A stretch of 48,415 nt of DNA. It comes from an uncultured Roseiflexus sp. GTDB taxonomy: Bacteria > Chloroflexota > Chloroflexia > Chloroflexales > Roseiflexaceae. Of the stretch, positions 1 to 8,091 are shown piece after piece (position 1 is the stretch's first letter; the number at the start of each line of letters is the position of its first letter). The notes below the pieces were generated by a model. It was not told the DNA's origin. It made no database searches and was given only the letters and a program-made list of their open reading frames with translations. Position numbers and translations under genes: made by a program. The stretch spans positions 1-48,415 of the forward strand of contig CALGYB010000151.1 in NCBI GenBank assembly GCA_937935075.1, written 5' to 3'.

Positions 1-382
1 AGTCACCAAGGGACACCCAGGCAATGCGCTTCATTATTCCCCTTCGTGCACTTCGGGTCCTTGGTGGTTAAGCCCTCCATGACTTCACCGCAACAAGCAA
101 CCACGAAGGTCACCAAGGGACACAAAAGAAATGCGCTTCATGTGTATTCCCCTTCGTGCGCTTCGGGTCCTTGGTGGTTAAGCCCTCCATGACTTCACCG
201 CAACAAGCAACCACGAAGGTCACCAAGGGACACACAAAAAATGCGCTTCATTTTTATGCACCTTCGTGCGCTTCGGGTCCTTCGTAGTTACTTCACCGCA
301 ACAAGCAACCACGAAGGTCACCAAGGGACACCCAGGCAATGCGCTTCATTATTCCCCTTCGTGCGCTTCGGGTCCTTGGCGG
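1..382. repeat. Tandem intergenic repeat array, block 1 (family A)
   Basis: Four imperfect copies with a period of about 98-110 bp. The shared core CACCAAGGGACAC begins near 4, 111, 221 and 319. Each unit holds ACCACGAAGGTCACCAAGG, then GCGCTTCAT, then CCTTCGTGCGCTTCGGGTCC and TTGGTGGTT, so its two ends are roughly inverted copies and it can fold on itself. The same unit occurs in opposite orientation at 34305-34572 and 45545-45845. The short reading frames across it are low-complexity shadows without start signals. I see no gene in 1-500 apart from these repeats. Confidence 0.9.
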
Positions 383-419
383 TGAAGCCGGTGTGCAGTG
401 GACTCATCATTCTCACCAG

Positions 420-466
420 CCCCGCAGGGGCTTTTCTGTCCTCAGTGAGGGCTTCAGCCCGCAGCG
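420..466 (-). repeat. Palindromic repeat, family B copy 1
   Basis: On the minus strand this reads GCTGCGGGCTGAAGCCCTC, then ACTGAGGAC, a short spacer and CCCCTGCGGGGC. It matches copies at 8003-8054 (partial), 22373-22420 and 22451-22493. GGGCTGAAGCCC is itself a perfect palindrome and CCCCTGCGGGG is a second small hairpin. Confidence 0.75.
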
Positions 467-519
467 AAACGGAGGTTTCCGACACTTAATGCCCGCACCC
501 TATGCGCCTCCCCTGCCGT

Positions 520-548
520 TTGGCATCCAACCACGGCTATGCTATAAT
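520..548 (+). promoter_or_regulatory. Sigma-70-type promoter of the nucleoside importer operon
   Basis: TTGGCA at 520-525, a 17-nt spacer and a perfect TATAAT at 543-548. It lies 135 nt upstream of the first importer gene, leaving a leader of about 125 nt. I could not recognise a riboswitch in the leader. Confidence 0.7.
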
Positions 549-648
549 CCGCCCAACTCCGGGGAATGGCTTCAAAACGCGGATTGCTGTGCTGTGGCCA
601 CCACACGATCACTGTGCGTCGCTGAAGCCGTGTACAGATTCTTTACCC

Positions 649-664
649 GCGCCCTGCGGGGCGC
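649..664 (+). other. Hairpin in the importer leader, just before the ribosome binding site
   Basis: GCGCCC, loop TGCG, GGGCGC: a perfect 6-bp GC stem ending 7 nt before the AGGAGG ribosome binding site at 672-677. No T-tract follows, so it is not a terminator. It may affect translation start or RNA stability; this is inference. Confidence 0.4.
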
Positions 665-683
665 ATCAGGACAGGAGGCGAGA

Positions 684-1754
684 ATGAAACGCTCGGTTTC
701 TCTCATCATCCTGCTGCTCGTCTCGGCGTTGATTGCCGCATGTGGCGGGCAGCAGACGGTTACACCGACGACTGCTCCAACCGGCGCGACTGCCGCGCCA
801 GCCCAACCCACCGAAGCAGATTGCCCCAAGCCCGAAGTGCTGTGTGTCGGTCTTGTGACCGATGTGGGCGAGATCGACGATAAGAGTTTCAACCAGTCCG
901 CCTGGGAAGGCGTCAAGCGCGCCGAAGCCGAATTGGGCGCGATCGTCAACTATGTCGAAACGAAGGACGCGAAGGACTACGCCGCAAACATCGGTCTGTT
1001 TACCGAAAAGGGGTATGACGTTATTGTCACCGTCGGCTTTGCGCTTGGCGAGGCGACGGCAAAGGCTGCCGAGGAAAATCCGAACGTGAAGTTCATCGGT
1101 GTCGATCAGTTTCAGGCGACGGCAATCCCGAACGTTGCCGGTCTGATCTTTGCCGAGGACAAGGCAGGCTTCCTGGCAGGCGTGCTGGCAGCGGGAATGT
1201 CGAAGAGCAATAAGATCGCCGCTGTGCTCGGCACCAACCTGGTTCCGCCGGTCGTTGCCTTCAAAGAGGGGTACGAGAACGGCGCGAAGTATCTCAAGCC
1301 CGACATCCAGGTGATTTCGACCTACCATCCGGGCGGTCTCGACACGGCGTTCACCGACCCGAAGTGGGGCGCCGACCAGGCGAAACTGGCGATTGACCAG
1401 GGCGCCGATGTGATCTTCGGCGCCGGCGGGAAGACCGGCAACGGCGCGCTGATCGAGACGGCGGCGAATCCGGGTGTGTACTGCATCGGCGTCGATACCG
1501 ATCAGTGGGAGACGGTTCCCGAAGCGCATCCCTGTCTGATCTCGAGCGCCATGAAGCTGATTACGCCGGGTGTGTTCGACCTGATCAAGAAGGCGCAGGA
1601 AGGCAACTTCCCGTCCGGCAACTACGTCGGCGAGGTCGGGCTGGCGCCGTTCCACGATTTCGAGGCGCAGGTTCCGGCAGAATTGAAGGCGAAGATCGCC
1701 GAGGTCGATAAAGGTCTGCGCGACGGTTCGATTTCGACGGGATACACGCCGTAA
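684..1754 (+). CDS. BMP-family nucleoside-binding lipoprotein of an ABC importer
   Basis: Substrate-binding protein of the Bmp/PnrA (TmpC, Med) family, 356 aa; known members bind purine nucleosides outside the membrane and pass them to the ABC permease. The start at 684 is chosen because AGGAGG lies 6 nt upstream and it begins a lipoprotein signal: MKRS, a hydrophobic stretch, then lipobox LIAAC with Cys about residue 20, followed by a Thr/Pro/Ala linker. The mature domain opens with VGLVTDVGEIDDKSFNQSAW, the typical family start, and continues with GYDVIVTVGF and KFIGVDQF. It is the first gene of a four-gene operon with two permeases and a double ATPase. A hairpin with T-tract follows, which could make the binding protein more abundant than the membrane parts. 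The exact nucleoside is not readable from sequence. Confidence 0.93.
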   Translation: MKRSVSLIILLLVSALIAACGGQQTVTPTTAPTGATAAPAQPTEADCPKPEVLCVGLVTDVGEIDDKSFNQSAWEGVKRAEAELGAIVNYVETKDAKDYAANIGLFTEKGYDVIVTVGFALGEATAKAAEENPNVKFIGVDQFQATAIPNVAGLIFAEDKAGFLAGVLAAGMSKSNKIAAVLGTNLVPPVVAFKEGYENGAKYLKPDIQVISTYHPGGLDTAFTDPKWGADQAKLAIDQGADVIFGAGGKTGNGALIETAANPGVYCIGVDTDQWETVPEAHPCLISSAMKLITPGVFDLIKKAQEGNFPSGNYVGEVGLAPFHDFEAQVPAELKAKIAEVDKGLRDGSISTGYTP

Positions 1755-1765
1755 GGTGCGGTCGA

Positions 1766-1802
1766 GGGCTGCGTCTTCTGGGGACGCAGCCCGTTTTCTT
1801 TC
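1766..1802 (+). terminator. Intrinsic terminator or attenuator after the binding-protein gene
   Basis: GGGCTGCGTC (1766-1775), loop TTCTGGG, GACGCAGCCC (1783-1792), then a T-rich run to 1802. The perfect 10-bp stem lies between the first and second importer genes. Partial readthrough would give more binding protein than permease, a common arrangement in ABC importer operons. Confidence 0.8.
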
Positions 1803-1830
1803 GTGCGCTGTGCAGCATCCCGTCGCCTGT

Positions 1831-1869
1831 GGCTGCAATGTCCTATAGCCGGTGGCTTCAGCCGCCAGG
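1831..1869 (+). repeat. Intergenic repeat, family F copy 1
   Basis: Contains GGCTGCAATG, CCTATAGCC and GGTGGCTTCAGCCGCC. It aligns with 22552-22586 and 34621-34661, which share the pattern GGGCTT-GCAA-CGTAG-CC-CGGCTTCAG. GGTGGCTTCAGCCGCC can form a hairpin. Confidence 0.5.
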
Positions 1870-1927
1870 ACTCCGGGATGGTGCGGTATTCCTCTACTCC
1901 GCTCACCCCATCAGGAGCCTGCATCGT

Positions 1928-3043
1928 ATGAAACGCGCTGAATCGCAATCTTCTCCGCAGGCGGATCGCCTGGCGTCGGTGCGCAGCCTGTTGCGCGCCA
2001 TGATTGTGCCGGTGGCGTCGGTCGTTGTGGCGCTGGCGATTGGCGCGGTGATCATCGTCGTCTCTGGCGCGAATCCGCTCGTGGCGTACAGCGCTTTGTT
2101 CGAAGGCGGGTTGGGAAGCAGTCGGGCAATCGGGCGCACGCTCGAAAAGGCGACGCCGTTGATCTTCGGCGGTCTGGCAGTGGCGCTGGCATTCAAGTGC
2201 GGCCTGTTCAACATCGGCGCGCAAGGTCAGTTGCTGCTCGGCGCCGTGTTTGCAGCGTTCATCGGCTTTAGTCTGCAAGGTCTGCCGGCTGTGGTGCATG
2301 TCCCGCTCGCGCTGCTGGCTGGCGCGATCATGGGGGCGGCATGGGCGGCGATTGCCGGTTCGCTCAAAGCGTTCACCGGGGCGCACGAAGTGATCACGAC
2401 CATTATGCTCAACTTTGTCGCCTTTAACCTGACCGACTGGCTGGCGAACGGTCCCTGGAAGGATCGCTCGCCGGGGAATATTGTGGCGCGCACGCCTGCA
2501 GTGGCGCCCGAAGCGCGCCTGCCCGACATTGCGGGTGTGCCGCTCGGTATTCTTCTGGCAGTTCTGGCGGCGTTCGCCGTCTGGTGGTTGATCTGGCGCA
2601 CAACGATCGGTTTTGAATTGCGCACCGTCGGGCAGAATGCCAGTGCAGCAAAGTACGCTGGGATCTCGGTGCGTCGGATGATGGTGCTGGCGATGGTGAT
2701 CAGCGGCTTTCTGGCAGGGCTTGGCGGTGCGATTGAAACACTCGGCGTCGTGGGGCGCTTTCAACCGGGGTTCAACGTCGGTCTTGGCTTTCAGGCAATC
2801 ACCATCGCGCTGCTGGCACGCACCAATCCGATTGCCGTCATTCCGGCATCGCTGCTGATCGGCCTCATGCAGGCCGGCGCAGGTCGAATGCAGTTCAATT
2901 CGGGCGTCGCATCGGAGATCATCGATGTTATTCAGGCGCTGATCCTGTTCTTCGTCGCCGCTGAGAGCATCATTCGCTGGGTGCTGCGCCTCCGTGCCGA
3001 AGAGGGTGAACGGGTGACCCTGAGTAGCGGTTGGGGATCGTAA
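1928..3043 (+). CDS. ABC transporter permease, nucleoside/ribose type (BPD_transp_2), first subunit
   Basis: Integral membrane permease of the BPD_transp_2 family, 371 aa, the longer of a two-permease pair as in YufP/NupP-type systems. I start at 1928 (MKRAESQ) because AGGAG at 1913-1917 is well spaced and upstream residues have no family character; a 33-codon in-frame extension to 1829 exists. About ten hydrophobic segments are visible, beginning with MIVPVASVVVALAIGAVIIV. Family features include FKCGLFNIGAQGQ, HEVITTIMLNFVA, and GQNASAAKYAGISV, the loop expected to touch the ATPase. It follows the terminator hairpin after the binding-protein gene and is 12 bp from the next permease. Confidence 0.92.
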   Translation: MKRAESQSSPQADRLASVRSLLRAMIVPVASVVVALAIGAVIIVVSGANPLVAYSALFEGGLGSSRAIGRTLEKATPLIFGGLAVALAFKCGLFNIGAQGQLLLGAVFAAFIGFSLQGLPAVVHVPLALLAGAIMGAAWAAIAGSLKAFTGAHEVITTIMLNFVAFNLTDWLANGPWKDRSPGNIVARTPAVAPEARLPDIAGVPLGILLAVLAAFAVWWLIWRTTIGFELRTVGQNASAAKYAGISVRRMMVLAMVISGFLAGLGGAIETLGVVGRFQPGFNVGLGFQAITIALLARTNPIAVIPASLLIGLMQAGAGRMQFNSGVASEIIDVIQALILFFVAAESIIRWVLRLRAEEGERVTLSSGWGS

Positions 3044-3055
3044 GGGGAATGGGGC

Positions 3056-4096
3056 ATGCAGATCACGGAGAGGATGGCGCGACCGTCGGCGGCGCGGATT
3101 CCCTGGGTGACGATTGGGGTGTGGAGCGGGTTGGCGATCCTGGTGCTGGTCGCCTATGCGCGCGCGCCGCTGGCGACGACAGCGGTGCTGACGTCGACAA
3201 TCCGTCAGTCGACGCCGATCATTCTCGGTGCGCTGGCAGGCATTATGTGTGAGCGCTCTGGGGTGATTAACATCGGCATCGAGGGTATGATGCTGATCGC
3301 TGCGTTCCTCGGCTTTCTGTTCAATGTGTGGACGGGCGACTTGCTCCTGGCGACCCTGGGAGCGCTGCTCGTCGGTGCGGCGGTTGGCGCGTTCCACGCG
3401 CTGATGTCGATTACGCTCAAGGTCGATCAGATTATTGCCGGCACCGTCATCAATATTCTTGCCGTGGGGTTGACCGGTTATTTCTATCAGCAGGGGTTGA
3501 CAACTCGCGGGAAATGGTCGTCGGTGAGCATTCCGCTGCTGGCGGACATTCCGGTTGTCGGTCCGGTATTTTTCAGCAACCCGCCGATCACGTTCGCGTC
3601 GTTGATCCTGATCGTCGTCGTCCACGTGCTGTTGTTCCGCACCGCCTGGGGATTGCGCACGCGCGCCGTCGGCGAACATCCCGCCGCCGCCGATACGGTC
3701 GGCATTGCGGTCAATCGCGTGCGGTACATTAATGTGATTATCGGCGGTATGCTCGCCGGGCTGGCAGGTGCGTTCCTGACGCTCGAATCGGTCGGTTCGT
3801 TCGAGCGGAATATGACCAACGGGCGCGGCTTCGTGTCGCTGGCGGTGATGATTTTCGGCAAGTGGACGCCGTTTGGCGCCTGGGGCGGATCGCTCCTGTT
3901 CGGGTTCGCCAATGCGCTGCAATCACAGATACAGTTCCTCAAGAATCAACTCCCCCCCTGGCTGGCATGGATCGGCGATCTGCCGCCGCAGTTCATTGGA
4001 ATGCTGCCGTATGTGTTGACCATCGCCGTTCTGGCCGGCTTCGTCGGGCGCGCCCGCCCACCTGCCGCAATCGGCAAAGTGTACCAGAAGGAATGA
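3056..4096 (+). CDS. ABC transporter permease, nucleoside/ribose type (BPD_transp_2), second subunit
   Basis: Second, shorter permease of the importer, 346 aa, YufQ/NupQ-like. It carries the same landmarks as its neighbour, such as CERSGVINIGIEGMML and GEHPAAADTVGIAVNRVRY, the ATPase-coupling loop. Hydrophobic segments run from about residue 20 to 335. The start ATG at 3056 has AAGGGG about 9 nt upstream. The stop at 4094-4096 overlaps a possible ATGA start of the ATPase gene, so translation of the two is probably coupled. It should pair with the first permease as a heterodimer; this is inferred from family knowledge. Confidence 0.92.
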   Translation: MQITERMARPSAARIPWVTIGVWSGLAILVLVAYARAPLATTAVLTSTIRQSTPIILGALAGIMCERSGVINIGIEGMMLIAAFLGFLFNVWTGDLLLATLGALLVGAAVGAFHALMSITLKVDQIIAGTVINILAVGLTGYFYQQGLTTRGKWSSVSIPLLADIPVVGPVFFSNPPITFASLILIVVVHVLLFRTAWGLRTRAVGEHPAAADTVGIAVNRVRYINVIIGGMLAGLAGAFLTLESVGSFERNMTNGRGFVSLAVMIFGKWTPFGAWGGSLLFGFANALQSQIQFLKNQLPPWLAWIGDLPPQFIGMLPYVLTIAVLAGFVGRARPPAAIGKVYQKE

Positions 4097-4098
4097 CG

Positions 4099-5685
4099 AT
4101 GATCGCCGAGCCTGAGATCGTTCTTGAAGCGCGCAATATTACGAAACGCTTCCCCGGCGTGGTTGCCAATGAGCACGTCAGCCTCACGTTGCGGCGCGGC
4201 GAGGTGCTGGCGCTCCTCGGCGAGAATGGCGCCGGCAAGACGACGCTGATGAACATTCTCTATGGCTTGTACCACCAGGACGAAGGTGAAGTGCTGATCC
4301 GCGGCGAGCCGGTGCGCATCGGCGGACCAAGCGACGCGATCAGACGCGGAGTCGGCATGGTCCATCAGCACTTCATGCTTGTGCCGGTCTTCACCGTTGC
4401 CGAAAATATCATCCTCGGCGCCGAAACGGGTCGCGGTCCCTTCCTCGATCTCAATGTCGCCCGTCAGCGCATCCGGGAACTGTCGCAGCGGTATCGTCTC
4501 GATGTCGATCCCGACGCCTATGTGAAGGATCTGTCGGTCGGTCAGCAGCAGCGGGTCGAGATTATTAAGGCGCTCTACCGCAATGCCGATATCCTGATCC
4601 TCGACGAGCCAACGGCGGTGCTGACGCCACAGGAGACTGAAGAACTGTTCGCCATTATTCGCTCATTGACGGCACAGGGAGCGTCGGTCATTTTTATTTC
4701 GCACAAACTGAAAGAAGTGCTGGCAATTGCCGATCGGATTATGGTGCTCCGACGTGGGCGCGTGGTTGGTGAAACGACGCCGCGCGAAGCGACCGAGCGC
4801 AGCCTGGCGGAGATGATGGTCGGTCGCAGCGTGATGCTGGAAGTCGAAAAAGGTGAAGCGCACCCCGCTGCGCCGGTGCTGGTCCTCGATCAGGTGACCG
4901 TCCTCGACGATCGCGGTCAGCAGGTGGTCAATGGCGTATCGCTCGAAGTCCACGCCGGCGAAATCCTGGGCATCGCCGGCGTGCAGGGGAATGGTCAGAC
5001 CGAACTCGTCGAGGCGATTACCGGTTTGCGCCCGGTGCGTTCCGGGCGGGTGCTGATCAACGGGCGCGACGTGACGAACGCCTCGCCGCGCCGCATCAGC
5101 GAAACCGGTTGCGCGCACGTTCCCGAGGATCGCCAGGAGGATGGGCTGGTGCTGACCTATAGCGTCGCCGATAATCTGGTGCTCAACACCTACTACGCGC
5201 CGCCATTCGCCCATGGCATCGTCCGCGACGACCGCGCGATCCTTGAGCATGCGAACCTTCTGATCGAAAAGTACGATGTGCGCACGCCCAGCCCGCTTAC
5301 ACTCGTGTCGGCGCTGTCCGGCGGCAACAAGCAGAAAGTGATCATCGCGCGCGAACTGTCGCGCAAAGGGCGCCTGCTCATTGCAGCCCAACCAACGCGC
5401 GGCATCGATGTCGGTTCGATCGAATTCATTCACCAGCAGATCGTCGCTGAACGCGACCGGGGCGCCGCCGTGCTGCTCGTGTCGGCGGAACTCGATGAGA
5501 TTATGGCGCTTTCCGACCGGATCGCCGTGATGTATCACGGACGGATTGCGGCGACGCTGCCCGCTGCCAGCGCCACGCGCGAAGAGCTGGGATTGCTCAT
5601 GGCAGGCGCACAACCGCTGAACGCCGCCGGCGAATCGCCGATGGACGGGCGTGCGCCGGTGAACGTTCAACAACGCGGCATCTGA
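4099..5685 (+). CDS. ABC transporter double ATPase, nucleoside/ribose importer type
   Basis: Energising subunit with two fused ATPase domains, about 528 aa, as in RbsA/NupO-type importers. Domain 1 has Walker A GENGAGKTT, signature LSVGQQQ and Walker B LILDEPTAVL. Domain 2 has a degenerate Walker A (GVQGNGQTE, lacking GK[ST]), signature LSGGNKQK and AAQPTRGID in place of a full Walker B, so only the first site is expected to hydrolyse ATP efficiently. That asymmetry is normal for this family. AGAAGGA at 4086-4092 suits a start at 4099; an in-frame ATG at 4093 overlapping the previous stop would add two residues. Its 3' end overlaps the convergent NaPRTase gene by 19 nt. Confidence 0.93.
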   Translation: MIAEPEIVLEARNITKRFPGVVANEHVSLTLRRGEVLALLGENGAGKTTLMNILYGLYHQDEGEVLIRGEPVRIGGPSDAIRRGVGMVHQHFMLVPVFTVAENIILGAETGRGPFLDLNVARQRIRELSQRYRLDVDPDAYVKDLSVGQQQRVEIIKALYRNADILILDEPTAVLTPQETEELFAIIRSLTAQGASVIFISHKLKEVLAIADRIMVLRRGRVVGETTPREATERSLAEMMVGRSVMLEVEKGEAHPAAPVLVLDQVTVLDDRGQQVVNGVSLEVHAGEILGIAGVQGNGQTELVEAITGLRPVRSGRVLINGRDVTNASPRRISETGCAHVPEDRQEDGLVLTYSVADNLVLNTYYAPPFAHGIVRDDRAILEHANLLIEKYDVRTPSPLTLVSALSGGNKQKVIIARELSRKGRLLIAAQPTRGIDVGSIEFIHQQIVAERDRGAAVLLVSAELDEIMALSDRIAVMYHGRIAATLPAASATREELGLLMAGAQPLNAAGESPMDGRAPVNVQQRGI

Positions 5686-7034
5686 ACGCGCTGAAGGTCT
5701 GGGTTATTGCAGGCGCGCCGCCCGACTTTCGCCATATCGTGCCATGTCCCGCCGACTTTGACCCGCACCACATCGGCGGTGAAGTCGTTGTTGGTGCCCT
5801 CCTCGTCGCTGTTGGAGAAGAGCGATGAGCCGACGCCATAGATGTCCACCGGCACCCCCAATTCCTCGAAGCGCCGGATCTTCTTCGGACCAAACCCGCC
5901 GGTTGCGACGATCTTCACATCGCGGCACCATTGTTGCGCCGGTTCCACCCACTCCGGCGACAGCGACCAGCGTTTCCAGGCATCGTCAATCGCCTGGCGC
6001 AAGTAGAAGACCAGCCGCGGATTGACCCCCATATCCAGTTTGCGGTTGCCGAGCGGCGGCACGCTGATGTCGCGCAGTTTGTCGCTCGTGTCAGGGCGCA
6101 CGCCGAACAGTTTGTAGCGCCGCGCCTCGGTCGTCTGTCCGCTGTCCATCAATTCGCGGTAGCGCTGGAACATCGCGTCCATCACCGCCAGCGCCGTGCC
6201 GACACAGTCGTTCTCGAAGTCGATCAGCGCAATTCGCGGTATTTCAACCGGGCGGGTTTCGGCAAACGCCAGCATACATTCGACCGTATCGCCGAGGAAT
6301 GCCGCAATTGCGGCATGTGCAATCGTGCCGCCGCCGAATCCGCCCCACCAGTCGCCCTGCGCGTCGGTTGAGATGAATGCGCCGAGCGTTTTGCCGTAGT
6401 CGAGGTTGAAGCGTTGCACGGCAATGTTGTAGGCGTACCCGTCAGCCGCCTGCACCTCATGCGCATCGAAGCGCGCCGGGAAGAAGAGTACCGGTTTGCC
6501 GCGCGCCGCAACCAGCACATTGTAGACATTGGTGGCAATCCGGGTGGCGCGGGTGAGCGTTCCGAGAGTCGGCGTCTCCAACAGCGCGAAGTCCCGATAC
6601 CGACCGCGCACGCGCAGCACCGGCTGAACATTCATTGGGTCGCCGTCGTAACGCACAATCACCCCGTCGTGAACGGCATCGACTTCAAGGTGATCGTAGG
6701 TATTGACAAAGTTGCCCTGGTCGTCGAAATAGCCAGTGCAGAGTTGCAGCATCGCCAGCGCCTTGTCAACGCCGGCAACGACCGAGAACGGACGGCGGCG
6801 GGTGAACCATTGCATCTCGACTTCGATGTTGCCAATATCGACCTCGTTGAGCGGAATGCCAGCATTCGATAGGCGGGGCGACACGCCGCCGAACCGGTAG
6901 CCGCGCTTTGCGAGCGCACTCAGCATCCCGACAATGTTCTCGAAATACTTGTCCGAATACCATCCGGTGCGCATGCGCTCGGCATCGAGTTTGAACGTCT
7001 CGTTCGTCAGACGACGGTTGTCGAAGATGCTCAT
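5667..7034 (-). CDS. Nicotinate phosphoribosyltransferase family enzyme (NAD salvage)
   Basis: NaPRTase/QAPRTase-fold enzyme, 455 aa, expected to join nicotinate with PRPP to give nicotinate mononucleotide in the cytoplasm. Diagnostic stretches are FGVRPDTSDKLRD and, near the C-terminus, IVATGGFGPKKIRRFEELG followed by VDIYGVGSSLFSN, the phosphate-binding end of the barrel. The start at 7034 (MSIFDNRR) is chosen for GGGGA 7-9 nt upstream; a longer in-frame start at 7100 would lie inside the promoter. It has its own promoter with a 17-nt spacer and an overlapping palindrome, suggesting regulation. It meets the importer ATPase gene tail to tail. Nicotinamide phosphoribosyltransferase activity cannot be excluded from sequence alone. 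Confidence 0.85.
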   Translation of the reverse strand: MSIFDNRRLTNETFKLDAERMRTGWYSDKYFENIVGMLSALAKRGYRFGGVSPRLSNAGIPLNEVDIGNIEVEMQWFTRRRPFSVVAGVDKALAMLQLCTGYFDDQGNFVNTYDHLEVDAVHDGVIVRYDGDPMNVQPVLRVRGRYRDFALLETPTLGTLTRATRIATNVYNVLVAARGKPVLFFPARFDAHEVQAADGYAYNIAVQRFNLDYGKTLGAFISTDAQGDWWGGFGGGTIAHAAIAAFLGDTVECMLAFAETRPVEIPRIALIDFENDCVGTALAVMDAMFQRYRELMDSGQTTEARRYKLFGVRPDTSDKLRDISVPPLGNRKLDMGVNPRLVFYLRQAIDDAWKRWSLSPEWVEPAQQWCRDVKIVATGGFGPKKIRRFEELGVPVDIYGVGSSLFSNSDEEGTNNDFTADVVRVKVGGTWHDMAKVGRRACNNPDLQRVQMPRC

Positions 7035-7069
7035 GGCAGTATCCCCAGATATTATTGTTATATTGACAC

Positions 7070-7085
7070 TATTATGGGTATAATA
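7070..7085. promoter_or_regulatory. Palindromic operator candidate over the NaPRTase -10 box
   Basis: TATTAT, GGGT, ATAATA: a perfect 6-bp inverted repeat with a 4-nt centre, coinciding with the -10 element of the minus-strand promoter. A repressor bound here would block the polymerase. The regulator is unknown; NAD-metabolism repressors such as NrtR or NiaR are possible, but I do not recognise their motif. Confidence 0.45.
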
Positions 7086-7108
7086 TGAGAAGAGCGCCAA
7101 TTTGTCAA
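7080..7108 (-). promoter_or_regulatory. Sigma-70-type promoter of the NaPRTase gene
   Basis: On the minus strand TTGACA (7108-7103), exactly 17 nt, then TATTAT (7085-7080), 46 nt before the start codon. A TTGACA on the plus strand at 7063 has only a 10-nt spacer to TATAAT and is not a promoter. Confidence 0.8.
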
Positions 7109-7140
7109 GCGCAAGGGGTTGGGGAAAGATCGTTTGATTG

Positions 7141-7206
7141 ACAGGAGTTACGCGGTTGTCTCACGGACGAGCCGCGTGACGGCTCTTTTTGCTTTCGGCA
7201 GAGCGG
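7141..7206 (+). repeat. Dispersed repeat with GAGCCG hairpin, family C copy 1
   Basis: Nearly the same 60-bp sequence occurs at 41603-41659. The core GGACGAGCCGCGTGACGGCTC holds a perfect GAGCCG/CGGCTC stem, here followed by TTTTT, which looks like a terminator on the plus strand although no plus-strand gene precedes it. The other copy lacks the T-run. The remaining sequence, 7207-7344, shows no gene. Confidence 0.65.
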
Positions 7207-7344
7207 CGCCAAAAACGCGCCACTGCGTAAGTCCTGTTGTTGACGGTCAGGCGCAGAAGTACAATACAACCCGAGCATTGTCCTCTGCGCTCATTGTACC
7301 TGGGTATGGACCATGCGATCCTGAAAAGCAGGAGGCAAGGCGTC

Positions 7345-7582
7345 ATGAAATTGGACCGTATCACCATTAACCCCGCACGCATGAATGGTCAACCATCGAT
7401 CCGCAATTTGCGATTGACGGTCCGCCGTGTTATTGAATTACTGGCACTCTAACCGTGAAGATCTGCGCCGGGAATATCCTGAACTTGAAGACGAGGATAT
7501 TCGACAGTCCTTGCTCTATGCTGCTGCATGCCTCGATGATCGGGTCGTCGAGTTGCCGGTAACGTATGAAACTGCTGCTTGA
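7345..7582 (+). pseudogene. Broken DUF433 antitoxin gene
   Basis: A DUF433-family antitoxin interrupted by a frameshift. AGGAGGC at 7330-7336 precedes ATG 7345, giving MKLDRITINPARMNGQPSIR and then RNLRLTVRRVIELLAL before a stop at 7450. Reading resumes in another frame as NREDLRREYPELEDEDIRQS and LLYAAACLDDRV, the normal second half, ending at 7582. Family members read LALYPNRED here, so about 5 nt appear lost from the TATCCGAAC codons near 7450. The reconstructed protein would be about 80 aa. DUF433 proteins are usually DNA-binding antitoxins paired with PIN-like DUF5615 toxins, and remains of such a toxin overlap the end of this gene. Confidence 0.75.
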
Positions 7583-7936
7583 TAGGGTCTGCCGCGCACA
7601 TCAGTGGAACTACTCCGCGCTTCCGGCATTGATGCTGTTCATGTTGGCGGCATTAGATATGCTACAGCCGAGGATGCGACCATCTTGCGGCTTGCCCGCG
7701 ATGAGCAGCGCGTCGTCGTTCCCTTTGACGCCGACTTCCGCGAACTTCTTGCTCTCTCATGCGTCGCTGCTCCATCGGTCATTCGCATTCGGATCGAAGG
7801 GTTGTGGGCAGCAGCGCTTGTCAGCCTGTTACAGACGGTGCTGACCCAGTGCCAGTCAGACCTGAATCAGGGCGCCGTAGTCACCGTTCACGAGCGGCGG
7901 TTGCGGGTCCGTCGACTGCCACTGTTGCCGGAGTGA
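7566..7936 (+). pseudogene. Broken DUF5615 (PIN-like) toxin gene
   Basis: Remains of a DUF5615 PIN-like nuclease toxin. MKLLLD at 7566, overlapping the antitoxin end by 17 nt, is followed by a lost base near 7584. In the shifted frame the family pattern continues as GLPRTSVELLRASGIDAVHV, then ATAEDATILRLARDEQRVVV, FDADFRELLAL and APSVIRIRIEGL, ending at 7936. Acidic residues typical of the fold survive (LLLD, AEDA, FDADF), so only the frame is broken. An internal ATG at 7604 could give a 110-aa fragment without the first acidic strand, which should be inactive. With the antitoxin also frameshifted, the module is most simply read as decayed. Confidence 0.75.
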
Positions 7937-8002
7937 CTGTTCCGCCTTCGCCTGAAAAAGCCTCCTTGCGGCGTCCTCGCGCCGTGCCAACTTCCACAGG
8001 TC

Positions 8003-8054
8003 CGCTGCGGGCAAAAGCCCTCGCTGAGGCAAATGGAAGCCCCGTTGGGGCTGC
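8003..8054 (+). repeat. Palindromic repeat, family B copy 2 (degenerate)
   Basis: CGCTGCGGGC, AAAAGCCCTCGCTGAGG and, after a spacer, AGCCCCGTTGGGGCT match the pattern of 22373-22493, with the second hairpin altered to AGCCCC/GGGGCT. The stretch 7937-8262 holds this, repeat D1 and a 7-bp tandem repeat; I see no gene in it. Confidence 0.6.
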
Positions 8055-8091
8055 TGATGCTATGCGCCGTCATGCGTCCACGACCGCCAAC

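Noticed and set aside
1-382. Tandem repeats considered as a CRISPR array
   Set aside because: Units are about 100 bp long, imperfect, and lack unique spacers of constant length; no cas genes are present.
549-683. Riboswitch in the importer leader
   Set aside because: Only one short hairpin is visible; I find no purine-riboswitch core or other known aptamer pattern.
1622-3922. A 766-codon open frame on the minus strand across the permease genes
   Set aside because: It is antisense to two well-conserved permease genes, is rich in Arg, His and Gln as GC-rich shadow frames are, and has no domain or ribosome binding site.
7063-7084. TTGACA and TATAAT on the plus strand near 7070
   Set aside because: The spacer is only 10 nt. 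The minus-strand boxes overlapping them have the correct 17-nt spacer and precede a gene.
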